Assembly (NCBI RefSeq): GCF_016862975.1
Contig: NZ_BONZ01000001.1
Location: 57,696-121,695, forward strand
Source: Rugosimonospora africana
Lineage (GTDB): Bacteria; Actinomycetota; Actinomycetes; Mycobacteriales; Micromonosporaceae
Reading direction: 5' to 3'
Length of the DNA stretch: 64,000 nt
The position numbers were made by a program, and so were the translations under genes. Positions 51,724 through 61,369 of the stretch are shown one piece after another. The notes under the pieces were generated by a model that was given only the letters and a program-made list of their open reading frames with translations, was not told the origin of the DNA and did no database searches. Each line of letters opens with the position of its first letter. Positions within the stretch are counted from its first letter, which is position 1.

Positions 51724-52140
51724 ATGAGAATCGCGTACGGGGCCGACGACGAAAACGACACGACCCGGGCCGTCCGGGCGTACCTGACCGGGCAGGGCCA
51801 CGAAGTGGTCAACGCGACGGCGTCGGACAAATGGCCCGACATCGGGGCAGCGGTGGGTCGCGCGGTTGCCGGCGGCGAGGCCGACTACGGCGTGGTGATG
51901 TGCTGGACCGGCACGGGTACGGCGATCGCGGCCAACAAGGTGCCCGGCGTACGGGCCGCGCTGGCCTGGGAGCCGTGGATTGCCCGGGGTGCCCGGCTGT
52001 GGAACGACGCCAACGTGCTCGCCATGAGCCTCAAGCGACTGGCCCCGGACGTCGCCGTCGAGGTGACCGCGGCGTTCCTGGACACCGCGGAGGCGGACCC
52101 GGACGAGGCCGAAAACATCGCCGCACTCGACGCCATCTGA
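51724..52140 (+). CDS. RpiB/LacA-like sugar isomerase family protein
   Basis: A 138-residue protein of the RpiB/LacAB fold. CWTGTGTAIAANKVPGVRAAL carries the conserved cysteine and NK of the family, and WNDANVLAMSLKRL matches the C-terminal part. The usual RpiB N-terminal motif GSDHAG is instead GADDENDTT, so the substrate-binding end differs and ribose-5-phosphate isomerase activity is doubtful. ATG 51724 has GGGAGGGCAGGGG upstream. It is probably a single gene. Confidence 0.85.
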   Translation: MRIAYGADDENDTTRAVRAYLTGQGHEVVNATASDKWPDIGAAVGRAVAGGEADYGVVMCWTGTGTAIAANKVPGVRAALAWEPWIARGARLWNDANVLAMSLKRLAPDVAVEVTAAFLDTAEADPDEAENIAALDAI

Positions 52141-52158
52141 GTCGCTGCCGGTGCCCGG

Positions 52159-52536
52159 TCAGCGGGTCGGCTGGAGAGCCTGCAGGTACTCCTTCGGCAG
52201 CTGGCCGATCACGTCCTGGAACTCGCCCACCGACACCCCGCCGCGCAGCGTGGCGAGAACCGCCCGCATGCCGTGCCAGGCCATCGACATGTCCACGCCC
52301 GCCCGGTTGCCCACCCGCCGGACGAACTCCTCCAGCCCGAACGGCTCGGCCTTCTCGTAGCGCGGCTGGAGAAACTCCTGCAGCCCTCGCGGCAGCTGCG
52401 ACGCCAGGTCCCGCGCCTCGCCGGCGGTCAGCCGGTCGGCGAGCGTCTGGAGCGTGGCGTGAGTCAGGACTTCCGCCTCAGCCGGGGACATCCCGGCACG
52501 GATCGCTACCGCGTCCACGAACTCGTCGTACTTCAT
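52159..52536 (-). CDS. DUF2267 domain protein
   Basis: A 125-residue DUF2267 protein, mostly alpha-helical. MKYDEFVDAVAIRAGMS at the start, LTHATLQTLADRLTAGEARDLASQLP and LPKEYLQALQ near the end are standard for the family, which has two tandem helical repeats and no known enzymatic role. ATG 52536 follows GAAGGGAGTCC. It is convergent with the RpiB-like gene and divergent from a DUF2795 gene across a repeat-containing gap. Confidence 0.88.
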   Translation of the reverse strand: MKYDEFVDAVAIRAGMSPAEAEVLTHATLQTLADRLTAGEARDLASQLPRGLQEFLQPRYEKAEPFGLEEFVRRVGNRAGVDMSMAWHGMRAVLATLRGGVSVGEFQDVIGQLPKEYLQALQPTR

Positions 52537-52783
52537 GCCGGACTCCCTTCGCCCACAACCGCTGCCTACCCCCGGCCGGATACCGGAAACGGCTCGGGCC
52601 GCGCTCAGACCGGGCGCCCGAGGCTGCGAGACGGTGCCCGTGCTCGCCTCCGCCCAAAAACCGGCTCCGGCTGCGCTCGGGCTGAGGAAACGGGCTCCGC
52701 CACCAAACCGGCTCCGGCTGCGCTCGGGCGGGGAAACAGGGCCCGAGGCGATTGACCGAAAGCCCCACGGGTAGCCGGGACAC
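52537..52783. repeat. intergenic region with a duplicated 25-bp sequence
   Basis: The 247-bp gap between the DUF2267 and DUF2795 genes contains AAACCGGCTCCGGCTGCGCT plus five bases twice, at 52658-52682 and 52705-52729, separated by 22 bases. A more diverged relative (GAAACGGCTCGGGCCGCGCT) starts at 52587. The repeats are GC-rich and could fold into stem-loops with the nearby GGGCCCGAG stretches. They probably occur elsewhere in the genome, but no other exact copy was noticed here. Confidence 0.6.
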
Positions 52784-53056
52784 ATGGTGACCAACGCGGA
52801 AGTCTTCAAGTACCTGGAGACGGTCGATTTTCCGGCCGAGAAGGACGCGATCGTCGCGGAAGCCGAACGCCAGGGCGCGCCCGGTGAGGTCCTGCGTGCC
52901 CTGCGGGCCATGCCGCCGGTGGAGTACGGCAACCGCAACGAGGTGCTCAAGTCCGCCGGTACCGAGCTGCACCCGGAGGTCGGCGTGGCTGAGCGGGCGA
53001 TCAAGGCACGGGACAAGACGCACCAGAACGTGACGGAACCCCTGCGCCAGCAGTAA
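52784..53056 (+). CDS. DUF2795 domain protein
   Basis: A 90-residue small helical protein of the DUF2795 type. KYLETVDFPAEKDAIVAEAE and VLRALRAMPPVEYGNRNEVLKS (spread over residues 9-60) match the family, which occurs widely in actinobacteria without a known function. It has no signal or membrane segment. ATG 52784. It lies next to the kdpE end but on the opposite strand. Confidence 0.85.
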   Translation: MVTNAEVFKYLETVDFPAEKDAIVAEAERQGAPGEVLRALRAMPPVEYGNRNEVLKSAGTELHPEVGVAERAIKARDKTHQNVTEPLRQQ

Positions 53057-53073
53057 CCGGCGGAGACCGGCCG

Positions 53074-53763
53074 TCAGGGCGAGAAACGGTAGCCCATGCC
53101 GGGTTCGGTCAGCAGGTGCCGCGGCCGGGCCGGGTCGTCCTCCAGCTTGCGGCGTAGCTGCGCCATGTACTGCCGCAGGTACTGGGTCTGCCCCAGGTAC
53201 GTCGGCCCCCACACCTCCTGCAGCAGCTGCCGCTGGCTGATCAGCTTGCCCGGGTTGCGCACCAGGATGTCGAGCAGCTGCCACTCGGTACGGGTCAGGT
53301 GCACGCCGTGATCCGGCTCACCGGCCTGGTACGCGCTGTACCGGGCCAGGTCCACCGTGTACCGGCCGATCTGGACGGCCGGCCCGGCCTCCTCCGATCC
53401 CGCCTTGCGCCGGGTCACCGCGCGGATTCGCGCCAGCAGTTCGTCCACGCTGAACGGCTTGGTCACGTAGTCGTCGGCCCCCGCGTCCAGCGCGTCGACC
53501 TTGTCGCGGCTGTCGGTGCGGCCGGACAGCACCACGATCGGCACCGGCGTCCAGCCGCGCAGGCTGTGAATGATGTCCACGCCGTCCATGTCGGGAAGGC
53601 CGAGGTCGAGGACGATCAGGTCGGGACGCTGCTCGGTCGCCACCCGCAGCGCCTCGCCGCCGTCGGCCGCGGTGACCACCTCGTACTGCCGGGCGGTCAG
53701 ATTGATGCGCAACGCCCGCAGGATCTGCGGTTCGTCGTCCACGATGAGCACCCGGGTCATCAT
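53074..53763 (-). CDS. kdpE: response regulator KdpE
   Basis: A 229-residue OmpR-family response regulator. VDDEP gives the acidic pocket, VLDLGLPDMDG the phospho-Asp, SGRTDS the switch and TKPFSVDEL the Lys; the C-terminal winged helix has HLTRTEWQLLDILVRNPGK and TQYLRQYMAQLRRKLE, distinctive of KdpE. It activates kdpFABC when phosphorylated by KdpD in potassium shortage. The start overlaps the kdpD stop by ATGA. It is the last gene of the kdp operon here. Confidence 0.95.
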   Translation of the reverse strand: MMTRVLIVDDEPQILRALRINLTARQYEVVTAADGGEALRVATEQRPDLIVLDLGLPDMDGVDIIHSLRGWTPVPIVVLSGRTDSRDKVDALDAGADDYVTKPFSVDELLARIRAVTRRKAGSEEAGPAVQIGRYTVDLARYSAYQAGEPDHGVHLTRTEWQLLDILVRNPGKLISQRQLLQEVWGPTYLGQTQYLRQYMAQLRRKLEDDPARPRHLLTEPGMGYRFSP

Positions 53764-56384
53764 GCTGTCTCCTCCCCACCGTGGCGCCACTGCTCGATCC
53801 GGGCCAGTGCGGCCGGATCCGCCGCGTTCTCCGCGGGGGGCGGTACGGCTACCGGCAACCGCAGGATCATCGTCAACCCGCCGCCGGGCGTCGTCTCCGG
53901 GAACAGGTCGCCCCCCATCGCCTCGGCCAGCCCCCGGGACAGGGCAAGGCCAAGCCCCACTCCGGTGTCGTTGTCCCGGTCGCCGAGCCGCTGGAACGGC
54001 AGGAACACCCGCTCCCGGTCCGCCACCGGGATGCCCGGGCCGTGGTCGACGATCCGGATCTCCACGTACCCGCCGTGCTCGCTCGCGGTGACCAGCGGCG
54101 GGCGACCCCGCGGGCTGTACCGCAGCGCGTTGGCCAGCAGGTTGGCCAGGATCCGTTCCAGCAGGGCCGGGTCCGCGGTGATCTCGGCGAGGTCGTCCGG
54201 TACCCGGATGCCGACGTCGTGGCCGGCCTGCCCCAGGTCCTCGACCGACTTCGCGACCGCCTCCGCGACGCTCATCGCCTGCACCGCGGTGCCCAGCACC
54301 CCGGCCTGGAGCCGGCTCATGTCCAGCAGGTTCTCCACCAGGCGCACCAGCCGGTCGAGCGACTCGTCGGCGGTGGCGAGCAGTTCGTCCCGGTCGTATT
54401 CGTCGAACACCACATCGTGGCTGCGTAGGCTGGTGACAGCCGCGCGGGCCGAGGCCAGCGGGGTACGCAGGTCGTGGCTTACCGCGGACAGCAGCGCGGT
54501 GCGCAGCTTGTCGGCCTCGGCCAGGGTACCGGCGGTGGCGGCCTGCTCGGCCAGCCGCTCCTGTCGCAGCGCGACGGCGGCCTGGGCGGCGAACGCCTGA
54601 ACCACGCGCCGGTCGGAGGCGGCCAGCGGATGGCCGCGCAGGACGAGCGCGATGTCCTGGTTCACCGGGATGTCCGCGTCACCCTCGGACGGAGTCAGGC
54701 AGGGTTGGTCGCCGGTGGCCGCCGCGATCCGCCAGGAATCCTTGTCCCGCCTCAGATCCGGGCTGGACGGCGCCTCGGGACGCCGTTCCAGCAGGGTCAC
54801 GCCGGTGAACCCGAACGCCTCCCTGAGCTGATCGAGCAGTGCCGGCAGCGGACGTGAGCCGCGCAGGACGCTACCGGCCAATGTGGACAGTGTCTCGGCC
54901 TCCGCCCGGGCGCTGGCCGCCTCGCGGGTACGCCGGGCGGACCGGTCCACCGTCACGCTGACCGCCACCGCCACCGCGAGGAAGACGAACAACGCGAGGA
55001 TGTTCTCCCCCTGGCTGATCGTCCAGAGGTGGATCGGCGGAGTGAAGTAGTAGTTGAGCAGGAGGAAGCCGGCGACCGCGGCGCACAGTGCCGGGTACAG
55101 GCCGCCGACCAGCGCCACGACCACGACCCACGCCAGGTACAGCAGGATGTCGCTGGGCAGCGTCAGCTCGCCCCGCGCCCGGGTCAGCACGAACGTCAGC
55201 AGCGGCAACCCGATCGCGGCCAACCCGAACCCGAACAGCCGGCGCGGCAGGCTCAGCGCGCTGCCCAGCAGCCCCGGGGTGCCGCGACCGCGCCGGACCC
55301 GTTCGTGGGTGACCAGATGCACGTCGATCGAGCCGGACTCGGCGGCGGTGGTGGCTCCGACGCCGGGTGTGAACAACTGGGCGAACCGGCTGCGCCGGCT
55401 GGCGCCGAGGACGAGTTGGCTGGCGTTGACTGCACGGGCGAAGTCGAGCAGCGCCTTCGGGACGTCGTTGCCGACCACCTGGTGGTAGGTCCCGCCGAGG
55501 TCCTCGACCAGGTTGCGCTGGCGGATCAGGTTCGCCGGGTCGGCGTCGCCGGCCAGCCCGTCGCTGCGGGCGACGTGTACCGCGACCAGGTCGGCACCCT
55601 TGCTGCGGGCCGCGACCCGGGCCGCCCGCCGGACCAGGGTGTCGCCCTCCGGGCCGCCGGTCAGCGCGACCACCACCCGTTCCCGGGTCTCCCAGCTCTC
55701 CGAGATCCGGTGCTCCTCGCGGTACCGGTCGAGCTGGTCGTCGACCTTGTCGGCCAGCCAGAGCAGGGCCAGTTCCCGCAGAGCGGTGAGGTTGCCGACC
55801 CGGAAGTAGTTGCCCAGCGCCGCGTCGATGCGCTCCGGCTTGTAGATGTTGCCGTGCGCCATCCGCCGGCGCAGCGCCTCCGGGGTCATGTCGACCAGCT
55901 CGATCTGGTCGGCCCGCCGCACCACCGCGTCCGGTACGGTCTCCCGCTGCGGTACCCCGGTGATTTCCTGAACCACGTCGTTGATGGACTCCAGGTGCTG
56001 AACGTTGAGCGTGGTCAGCACGACCAGCCCGGCGTCGAGCAGTTCCTCGATGTCCTGCCACCGCTTGGCGTTGCGCGATCCCGGCACGTTGGTGTGCGCC
56101 ATCTCGTCGATCAGGACGACGTCCGGCCGGCGGGCGAGGACCGCGTCGACGTCCAGCTCGGTGAAGGTCGCGCCGCGGTACTCGACCGTCTTGCGGGCCA
56201 CCGCCTCCAGGCCGGTCACCAGGGCCTCGGTCTGCGCCCGGCCGTGGCTTTCCACGTACCCGACGACCACGTCGGTACCGCGGTCGGCCCGGCGGTGGCC
56301 CTCTTCCAGCATCCGGTACGTCTTGCCGACGCCCGGCGCCGCGCCGAGGTATACGCGCAACTGCCCCTGTGGCATGTTCCGCAT
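53760..56384 (-). CDS. kdpD: potassium sensor kinase KdpD
   Basis: An 874-residue KdpD. The N-terminal KdpD domain has a Walker A GAAPGVGKTY (14-23), then a USP domain (VVVALTGGPEGDT), four hydrophobic segments near 400-490 (LLYLAWVVVVALVGGLYPAL, ILALFVFLAVAVAVSVTV) and a GAF-like part before the kinase core with SHDLRTPLASA, the N-box ILANLLANALRYS, G1 VDHGPGIP and G2 GVGLGLALSRG. It senses potassium status or turgor and phosphorylates KdpE. It follows kdpC on the same strand and is co-translated with kdpE. Confidence 0.95.
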   Translation of the reverse strand: MRNMPQGQLRVYLGAAPGVGKTYRMLEEGHRRADRGTDVVVGYVESHGRAQTEALVTGLEAVARKTVEYRGATFTELDVDAVLARRPDVVLIDEMAHTNVPGSRNAKRWQDIEELLDAGLVVLTTLNVQHLESINDVVQEITGVPQRETVPDAVVRRADQIELVDMTPEALRRRMAHGNIYKPERIDAALGNYFRVGNLTALRELALLWLADKVDDQLDRYREEHRISESWETRERVVVALTGGPEGDTLVRRAARVAARSKGADLVAVHVARSDGLAGDADPANLIRQRNLVEDLGGTYHQVVGNDVPKALLDFARAVNASQLVLGASRRSRFAQLFTPGVGATTAAESGSIDVHLVTHERVRRGRGTPGLLGSALSLPRRLFGFGLAAIGLPLLTFVLTRARGELTLPSDILLYLAWVVVVALVGGLYPALCAAVAGFLLLNYYFTPPIHLWTISQGENILALFVFLAVAVAVSVTVDRSARRTREAASARAEAETLSTLAGSVLRGSRPLPALLDQLREAFGFTGVTLLERRPEAPSSPDLRRDKDSWRIAAATGDQPCLTPSEGDADIPVNQDIALVLRGHPLAASDRRVVQAFAAQAAVALRQERLAEQAATAGTLAEADKLRTALLSAVSHDLRTPLASARAAVTSLRSHDVVFDEYDRDELLATADESLDRLVRLVENLLDMSRLQAGVLGTAVQAMSVAEAVAKSVEDLGQAGHDVGIRVPDDLAEITADPALLERILANLLANALRYSPRGRPPLVTASEHGGYVEIRIVDHGPGIPVADRERVFLPFQRLGDRDNDTGVGLGLALSRGLAEAMGGDLFPETTPGGGLTMILRLPVAVPPPAENAADPAALARIEQWRHGGEETA

Positions 56385-56403
56385 CCCCCTTCTGGCGCGG
56401 TGT

Positions 56404-57294
56404 TCAGGTCGCGCGCTTCGGGAACTGCCTGTCCAGCGCGAGGTTCAGCGGCAGCACGCTGACCGCGGGCTTTCCCAGGAACCCTAGCGCCCGCCCCGTC
56501 GTGTACTTGTCAATGAGCCGCCGCACGGTGGCCACGCTGGTCCCGCGCTCCCGGGCGATCCGGGGTGCCTGGAGGTGCGCGTAGTCGACGCTGATCTGCG
56601 GATCCAGCCCGGAACCGCTGGCCGTCACCGCGTCGGCCGGGACCCTCGGCCGGGCCGGCGCGCTCCCCCGGATCGGGGTGACCACGGCCTTGGCGTAGTC
56701 CGCCCCGAAGCGGGCGCACTCGACGGGCGTGTTCCGGTACCGGGCGATGAACGGCTTGGCCGGGCACGCCTGGTTCAGGCTGACCGCCCGGGTCACCGGG
56801 CCGGTCGCGCCGTCTCGATGGAACACGCCGAGCACGGCCCCGATCCCGTCGCTGGTGCAGAACGGCCGGGAACCGTCCACGCCCTCCAGCTTCCCCACGG
56901 CCAGGCTGCGCGAGCAGACCTGGGTCAGCAGGCTCTGGGTACCGGTGTCGCTGGAGTCCGCCGGGTTGGGCAGGGTGTCGACGACCGACTCGGGGCCCAG
57001 GTTCGAGGCGCTGGTGGACGTCGGGTCGTACCCGTCGCCGGCCGCCGAGGGCCTGGGCTGGAAGTACTGCACGAGCGGGTTACCGCTGTTGTCGGTGAAC
57101 AGCTGCCCGATCCGGGCGCTGCCCACCTTGGCTCCCTTGAACGTCACCAGCGAACCGTCGGCACGCCCGGCGAGCCCCGGGATCTGGCCGATGCCGACGA
57201 GCACCAGCGGGTACGCGATGCCGAGCAGCACGGTGAACAGAATGACCGCCCGCAGCGCGGTCAGGTGAGCGGCGATCCACGAAGGTAGGCGCAT
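56404..57294 (-). CDS. kdpC: potassium-transporting ATPase subunit KdpC, with insertion
   Basis: A 296-residue KdpC, about 100 residues longer than the ~190-residue family norm. TM1 (AVILFTVLLGIAYPLVLVGI), the QLFTDNSGNPLVQYFQPRPSA region (as successive motifs) and the C-terminal DPQISVDYAHLQ, RIARERG and NLALDRQFP are KdpC hallmarks. Between DGYDPTSTSASNLGP and the C-terminal motifs is an extra block with four cysteines (TQVCSRS, RPFCTS, NQACPAK, VECARF) that could form disulfides outside the membrane. The ATG overlaps the kdpB stop by one base (TGATG). It assembles KdpB with KdpA. Confidence 0.93.
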   Translation of the reverse strand: MRLPSWIAAHLTALRAVILFTVLLGIAYPLVLVGIGQIPGLAGRADGSLVTFKGAKVGSARIGQLFTDNSGNPLVQYFQPRPSAAGDGYDPTSTSASNLGPESVVDTLPNPADSSDTGTQSLLTQVCSRSLAVGKLEGVDGSRPFCTSDGIGAVLGVFHRDGATGPVTRAVSLNQACPAKPFIARYRNTPVECARFGADYAKAVVTPIRGSAPARPRVPADAVTASGSGLDPQISVDYAHLQAPRIARERGTSVATVRRLIDKYTTGRALGFLGKPAVSVLPLNLALDRQFPKRAT

Positions 57295-59447
57295 CAGGCG
57301 ATCCCGGGTATGAACTGGATGATCAGGTCGATGATCTTGATCCCGGCGAACGGCGCGACGATCCCGCCCAGACCGAAGATCCACAGGTTGCGCCGCAGCA
57401 GTCCGGACGCGCTCGACGGCCGGTACCGCACGCCGCGCAGAGCCAGCGGGATCAGGAGCACGATGATGATGGCGTTGAAGATGACCGCGGACAGGATCGC
57501 CGAGGTCGGGCTGTGCAGCCGCATGATGTTCAGCGTGTCCAGGCCGGGGTAGATCGCCGCGAACATGGCCGGGATGATCGCGAAGTACTTCGCGATGTCG
57601 TTGGCGATGGAGAACGTCGTCAACGCACCCCGGGTGATCAGCAACTGCTTGCCGATCTCCACGATCTCGATCAGCTTCGTCGGGTCGGAGTCCAGGTCGA
57701 CCATGTTGCCGGCCTCTTTCGCCGCCGACGTACCGGTGTTCATCGCCACCCCGACATCGGCCTGGGCAAGAGCCGGGGCGTCGTTGGTACCGTCGCCGGT
57801 CATCGCGACCAGCTTCCCGCCCTCCTGCTCCTTCTTGATCAGGGCGAGCTTGTCCTCCGGCCTGGCCTCGGCGAGGAAGTCGTCCACACCGGCCTCCTCG
57901 GCGATCGCCCGCGCGGTCAACGGGTTGTCACCGGTGATCATCACGGTCCGGATGCCCATCCGGCGCATCTCGTCGAACCGTTGCCGCATGCCCTGCTTGA
58001 CGACGTCCTTGAGGTGGATGACCCCGAGTACCCGGGCCGTGCCGGCGACCGTCTCGCCCACCACGAGCGGAGTGCCGCCCACGGCCGAGATGCCGTCCAC
58101 GATGTCGCCGATCTGGTCGGGTACCGTGCCGCCCTGACTGCGTACCCACTCCGCGACCGCGGTCGCGGCGCCCTTCCGCAGTTGCCGGTTGCTCCCGCCG
58201 CCCTCCTCCGACAAGTCGACGCCGGACATCCGGGTCTGCGCGGTGAACGGCACCCACTGCGCGTGCTGGAGTTCGCCGGGGCTGCGCTCCCGCAACCCGT
58301 ACTCGGTCTTCGCGAACACCACGACCGAGCGCCCCTCCGGCGTCTGGTCGGCGAGGCTGGACAGCTGCGCGGCGTCGGCCAGTTCCCGCGCGGGTACCGC
58401 GTCCACCGGGATGAACTCGCTCGCCTGCCGGTTGCCCAGGGTGATCGTGCCGGTCTTGTCCAGCAGCAGCGTGTCCACGTCGCCGGCCGCCTCCACCGCG
58501 CGGCCGGACAGCGCCAACACGTTGCGCTGGACCAGCCGGTCGAGGCCGGCGATGCCGATCGCCGACAGCAGCGCCCCGATCGTGGTCGGGATCAGACACA
58601 CCACCAGCGACACCAACACGATGCCGGTGATCCCGTGCGAGTCCAGCGCCTGGGTGTTCGGGGCGAACGCCTGTACCCCCTTGGAGAAGATCGCGAGCGG
58701 CTGGAGGGTCGCGACGGCCAGCAGGAAGACGAAGGTCAGCGCGGCCAGCAGGATGTTCAGCGCGATCTCGTTCGGCGTCTTCTGCCGGTTGGCACCCTCG
58801 ACCAGCGCGATCATCCGGTCGATGAAACTCTCCCCCGGCTTCTGGGTGATCTCCACGACGATCCGGTCGGACAGCACCTTGGTACCGCCGGTCACCGCCG
58901 ACCGGTCACCGCCGGACTCCCGGATGACCGGAGCCGACTCGCCGGTGATCGCCGACTCGTCGACGCTCGCGATGCCCTCGACCACGTCACCATCGCCCGG
59001 GATCACCTGCCCCGCCTCGACCACCACGTGGTCGCCCTGGCGCAGTTGGGGGCCGGGTACCAGCTCCTCCCGAGGTTCCCGAGCGTCCGGGCGCCAGTCG
59101 AGCAGGCGCCGGGCCATGGTGTCGGTCTTCGCCCGGCGCAGCGCAGCGGCCTGCGCCTTGCCCCGGCCCTCGGCGACCGCCTCGGCCAGGTTCGCGAAAA
59201 TCACCGTGAGCCACAGCCAGACGGTGATCAGCCAGGAGAACACCGTCGAGTGCGCGATCGCGAGCACTGTGGTGAAGACCGAGCCGACCTCCACGATGAA
59301 CATGACCGGGTTGCGCCACAGCGTGTACGGGTTGAGCTTGCGCAACGCGTCCGGAGTGGACCGCCACAGCTGCTTGGGATCCAGCAACCCACCCTGCGTG
59401 CGCCGCGGTGCCACCGCCGCCTGGTTCTCCACCGCCGGAGCAGACAT
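57294..59447 (-). CDS. kdpB: potassium-transporting ATPase subunit KdpB
   Basis: A 717-residue P-type ATPase, family length. The phosphorylation site is [13 protein letters not shown], with [10 protein letters not shown] (the TGES actuator), [11 protein letters not shown] and [12 protein letters not shown] (P-domain), and several hydrophobic segments. It hydrolyses ATP to drive high-affinity potassium uptake through KdpA. The start ATG has GAACGAGGAAC upstream. It follows kdpA after 40 bases and precedes kdpC. Confidence 0.97.
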   Translation of the reverse strand: MSAPAVENQAAVAPRRTQGGLLDPKQLWRSTPDALRKLNPYTLWRNPVMFIVEVGSVFTTVLAIAHSTVFSWLITVWLWLTVIFANLAEAVAEGRGKAQAAALRRAKTDTMARRLLDWRPDAREPREELVPGPQLRQGDHVVVEAGQVIPGDGDVVEGIASVDESAITGESAPVIRESGGDRSAVTGGTKVLSDRIVVEITQKPGESFIDRMIALVEGANRQKTPNEIALNILLAALTFVFLLAVATLQPLAIFSKGVQAFAPNTQALDSHGITGIVLVSLVVCLIPTTIGALLSAIGIAGLDRLVQRNVLALSGRAVEAAGDVDTLLLDKTGTITLGNRQASEFIPVDAVPARELADAAQLSSLADQTPEGRSVVVFAKTEYGLRERSPGELQHAQWVPFTAQTRMSGVDLSEEGGGSNRQLRKGAATAVAEWVRSQGGTVPDQIGDIVDGISAVGGTPLVVGETVAGTARVLGVIHLKDVVKQGMRQRFDEMRRMGIRTVMITGDNPLTARAIAEEAGVDDFLAEARPEDKLALIKKEQEGGKLVAMTGDGTNDAPALAQADVGVAMNTGTSAAKEAGNMVDLDSDPTKLIEIVEIGKQLLITRGALTTFSIANDIAKYFAIIPAMFAAIYPGLDTLNIMRLHSPTSAILSAVIFNAIIIVLLIPLALRGVRYRPSSASGLLRRNLWIFGLGGIVAPFAGIKIIDLIIQFIPGIA

Positions 59448-59487
59448 CCGTTCCTCGTTCTCTCTGTCCGGGCCGCTCGACCGGCCG

Positions 59488-61149
59488 CTAGTGCACGCCC
59501 TCGGCCAGCGGGCCGAGTGCGAGCGCGGGCAGGTAGGTCAGCAGCACCACGATCAGCGTCACGCCGACGAGCATCCCGACGAACAGCGGCTGGTAGGTCC
59601 GCAACGTGCCGTCCGACTCGGGTACCAATTTCTGCCTGGCCAGCGAGCCGGCCAGGCCCAGCACGAACACGATCGGCAGGAACCGGCCGAGCAGCATGGC
59701 CAGCCCGATCGCCGTGTTGTACCAGACGGTGTTCGCGCTCAGGCCGGCGAACGCGGAACCGTTGTTGTTGGCCCCGGAGGTGAACGCGTACAGCACCTCG
59801 GACAGACCGTGCGCACCGGTGTTGAGCATCGAGGCCCGCTCGCCACCCAGCGCCATCGCCAGACCGGTGCCGAACAGCACCAGCGTCGGCGTGGTCAGGA
59901 TGTACAGCGAGGCCAGCTTGACCTCGCGAGCGCCGATCTTCTTGCCCAGGTACTCCGGCGAACGCCCGACCATGAGGCCGGCGACGAACACGGTGATGAT
60001 CGCGAGGATCAGGATGCCGTACAGGCCGGAGCCCACACCGCCGGGAGCCACCTCGCCGAGCATCATGCTCGCCAGCGGGATGGCGCCGCCCAGCGCGGTG
60101 TACGAGTCGTGGAACGAGTTCACCGCACCGGTGGAGGTCAGCGTGGTCGCACTGGCGAACGTGGCGGAGTTGTAGACGCCGAGCCGGCTCTCCGTACCCT
60201 CGGTCGCCGCGCCGACCGCCATCGGCACCGTACCGTGGTGGATGCCCTGGAACGCGTTCACCAGCACCACGCTGGCGATCGCCATGATGGCCATCGCGGA
60301 CAGCAGCGCGTACCCCTGCTTGTTGCTGCCGACCATCCGGCCGAACGTGCGGGGCAGCGAGAACGGGATGAGCAGGATCAGGAAGACCTCCAGCCAGTTG
60401 GTCCAGCTGGCCGGGTTCTCGAACGGGTGCGCGCTGTTGGCGTTGTAGAAGCCACCGCCGTTGGTACCCAGCTCCTTGATGGCCTCCTGGCTGGCCACCG
60501 GGCCGCCGGTCACGTGCTGGGTGGAGCCGGCGATGGTCTGCACGTCGGTACCGGCGGAGAGGTTCTGCACCACACCTCCGGCGATCAGCACGATCGCGCT
60601 GATGAACGCGATCGGCAGCAGGATCCACAGCGTGATGCGCACCAGGTCGACCCAGAAGTTGCCCAGTTGGTCGGTCAATTTCCGGGAGAACCCGCGGATC
60701 AGTGCCATGGCCACCGAGATGCCGACCGCGGCGGACACGAAGTTCTGCACCGCCAGACCGGCCATCTGCACCAGGTGCCCCATCGTGGACTCACCGGAGT
60801 ACGCCTGCCAGTTGGTGTTGGCGACGAAGCTGACCGCGGTGTTCCAGGACAGGTCGGGCGCCACGGCCGGGAAGCCCAGCGACAACCACAGGCCGTTCTG
60901 CACCCGCTGGAACAGGTACAGGAACAGCAGCGAGATCAGCGAGAACGCGAGGACACTGCGGGCGTACGCTCGCCAGGACTGCTCACCGGAGGGGTTGACC
61001 CCGATCAGCTTGTAGATGCCGCGCTCCACCCGCAGGTGGCGCTCCCGGTTGACGACCCGGTACATGTAGTCACCGAGCGGCACGTAGACCAGCGCCAGGA
61101 CGACGAACATCGAGACGATGAACAGGATGCCCGCGGTCAGGTCACTCAT
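59488..61149 (-). CDS. kdpA: potassium-transporting ATPase subunit KdpA
   Basis: A 553-residue channel-like subunit with about ten hydrophobic helices. The four selectivity-filter-like repeats are visible as [26 protein letters not shown], the [13 protein letters not shown] region and ANNNGSAF, characteristic of KdpA. It conducts potassium and is driven by KdpB. The ATG at 61149 directly abuts the TAG of kdpF (61150-61152), so the start is coupled. Confidence 0.97.
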   Translation of the reverse strand: MSDLTAGILFIVSMFVVLALVYVPLGDYMYRVVNRERHLRVERGIYKLIGVNPSGEQSWRAYARSVLAFSLISLLFLYLFQRVQNGLWLSLGFPAVAPDLSWNTAVSFVANTNWQAYSGESTMGHLVQMAGLAVQNFVSAAVGISVAMALIRGFSRKLTDQLGNFWVDLVRITLWILLPIAFISAIVLIAGGVVQNLSAGTDVQTIAGSTQHVTGGPVASQEAIKELGTNGGGFYNANSAHPFENPASWTNWLEVFLILLIPFSLPRTFGRMVGSNKQGYALLSAMAIMAIASVVLVNAFQGIHHGTVPMAVGAATEGTESRLGVYNSATFASATTLTSTGAVNSFHDSYTALGGAIPLASMMLGEVAPGGVGSGLYGILILAIITVFVAGLMVGRSPEYLGKKIGAREVKLASLYILTTPTLVLFGTGLAMALGGERASMLNTGAHGLSEVLYAFTSGANNNGSAFAGLSANTVWYNTAIGLAMLLGRFLPIVFVLGLAGSLARQKLVPESDGTLRTYQPLFVGMLVGVTLIVVLLTYLPALALGPLAEGVH

Positions 61150-61239
61150 CTAGAAGCGCTCCGGAAACAGCAGCGCCAGGATCAGGAAGACACCGAGGAT
61201 CAGAGCCAGAATCAACCCGGCGATGTTCGCAGCGCTCAT
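61150..61239 (-). CDS. kdpF: KdpF-like membrane microprotein
   Basis: A 29-residue single-helix protein (hydrophobic core IAGLILALILGVFLILALL), matching KdpF, the lipid-like stabiliser of the KdpABC complex. The ATG at 61239 has GAGAGGATCCG upstream; a longer frame reaching 61344 would pass through the 50-bp repeat and is not conserved. It precedes kdpA without a gap. Confidence 0.87.
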   Translation of the reverse strand: MSAANIAGLILALILGVFLILALLFPERF

Positions 61240-61253
61240 ACCGGATCCTCTCC

Positions 61254-61303
61254 GACCAGTCTGGCTCGGCACGTCTGACGCCGCGCGGCGACCCAGACCA
61301 GTC
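61254..61303 (-). repeat. 50-bp dispersed repeat, copy 3 (between the microprotein gene and kdpF)
   Basis: The element GACCAGTCTGGCTCGGCACG with end GACCCAGACCAGTC lies 15 bases upstream of kdpF. Its reverse complement matches copy 2 in the P450 gene (48168-48217) at 47 of 50 bases. Both ends carry GACCAGTC in direct orientation and there is imperfect dyad symmetry. In this position it could affect message structure or stability between the two small genes. Confidence 0.85.
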
Positions 61304-61369
61304 GCTCCGCCGCCGGTCCGGCATGAGGCACGGGCGCGCTGCAACGCTGGTGAGCTCGCTGACGCTCGC

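Noticed and set aside
58189..61278. 1029-residue open frame antisense to kdpA/kdpB
   Set aside because: Typical GC-rich shadow frame; the minus strand holds kdp genes with diagnostic motifs.
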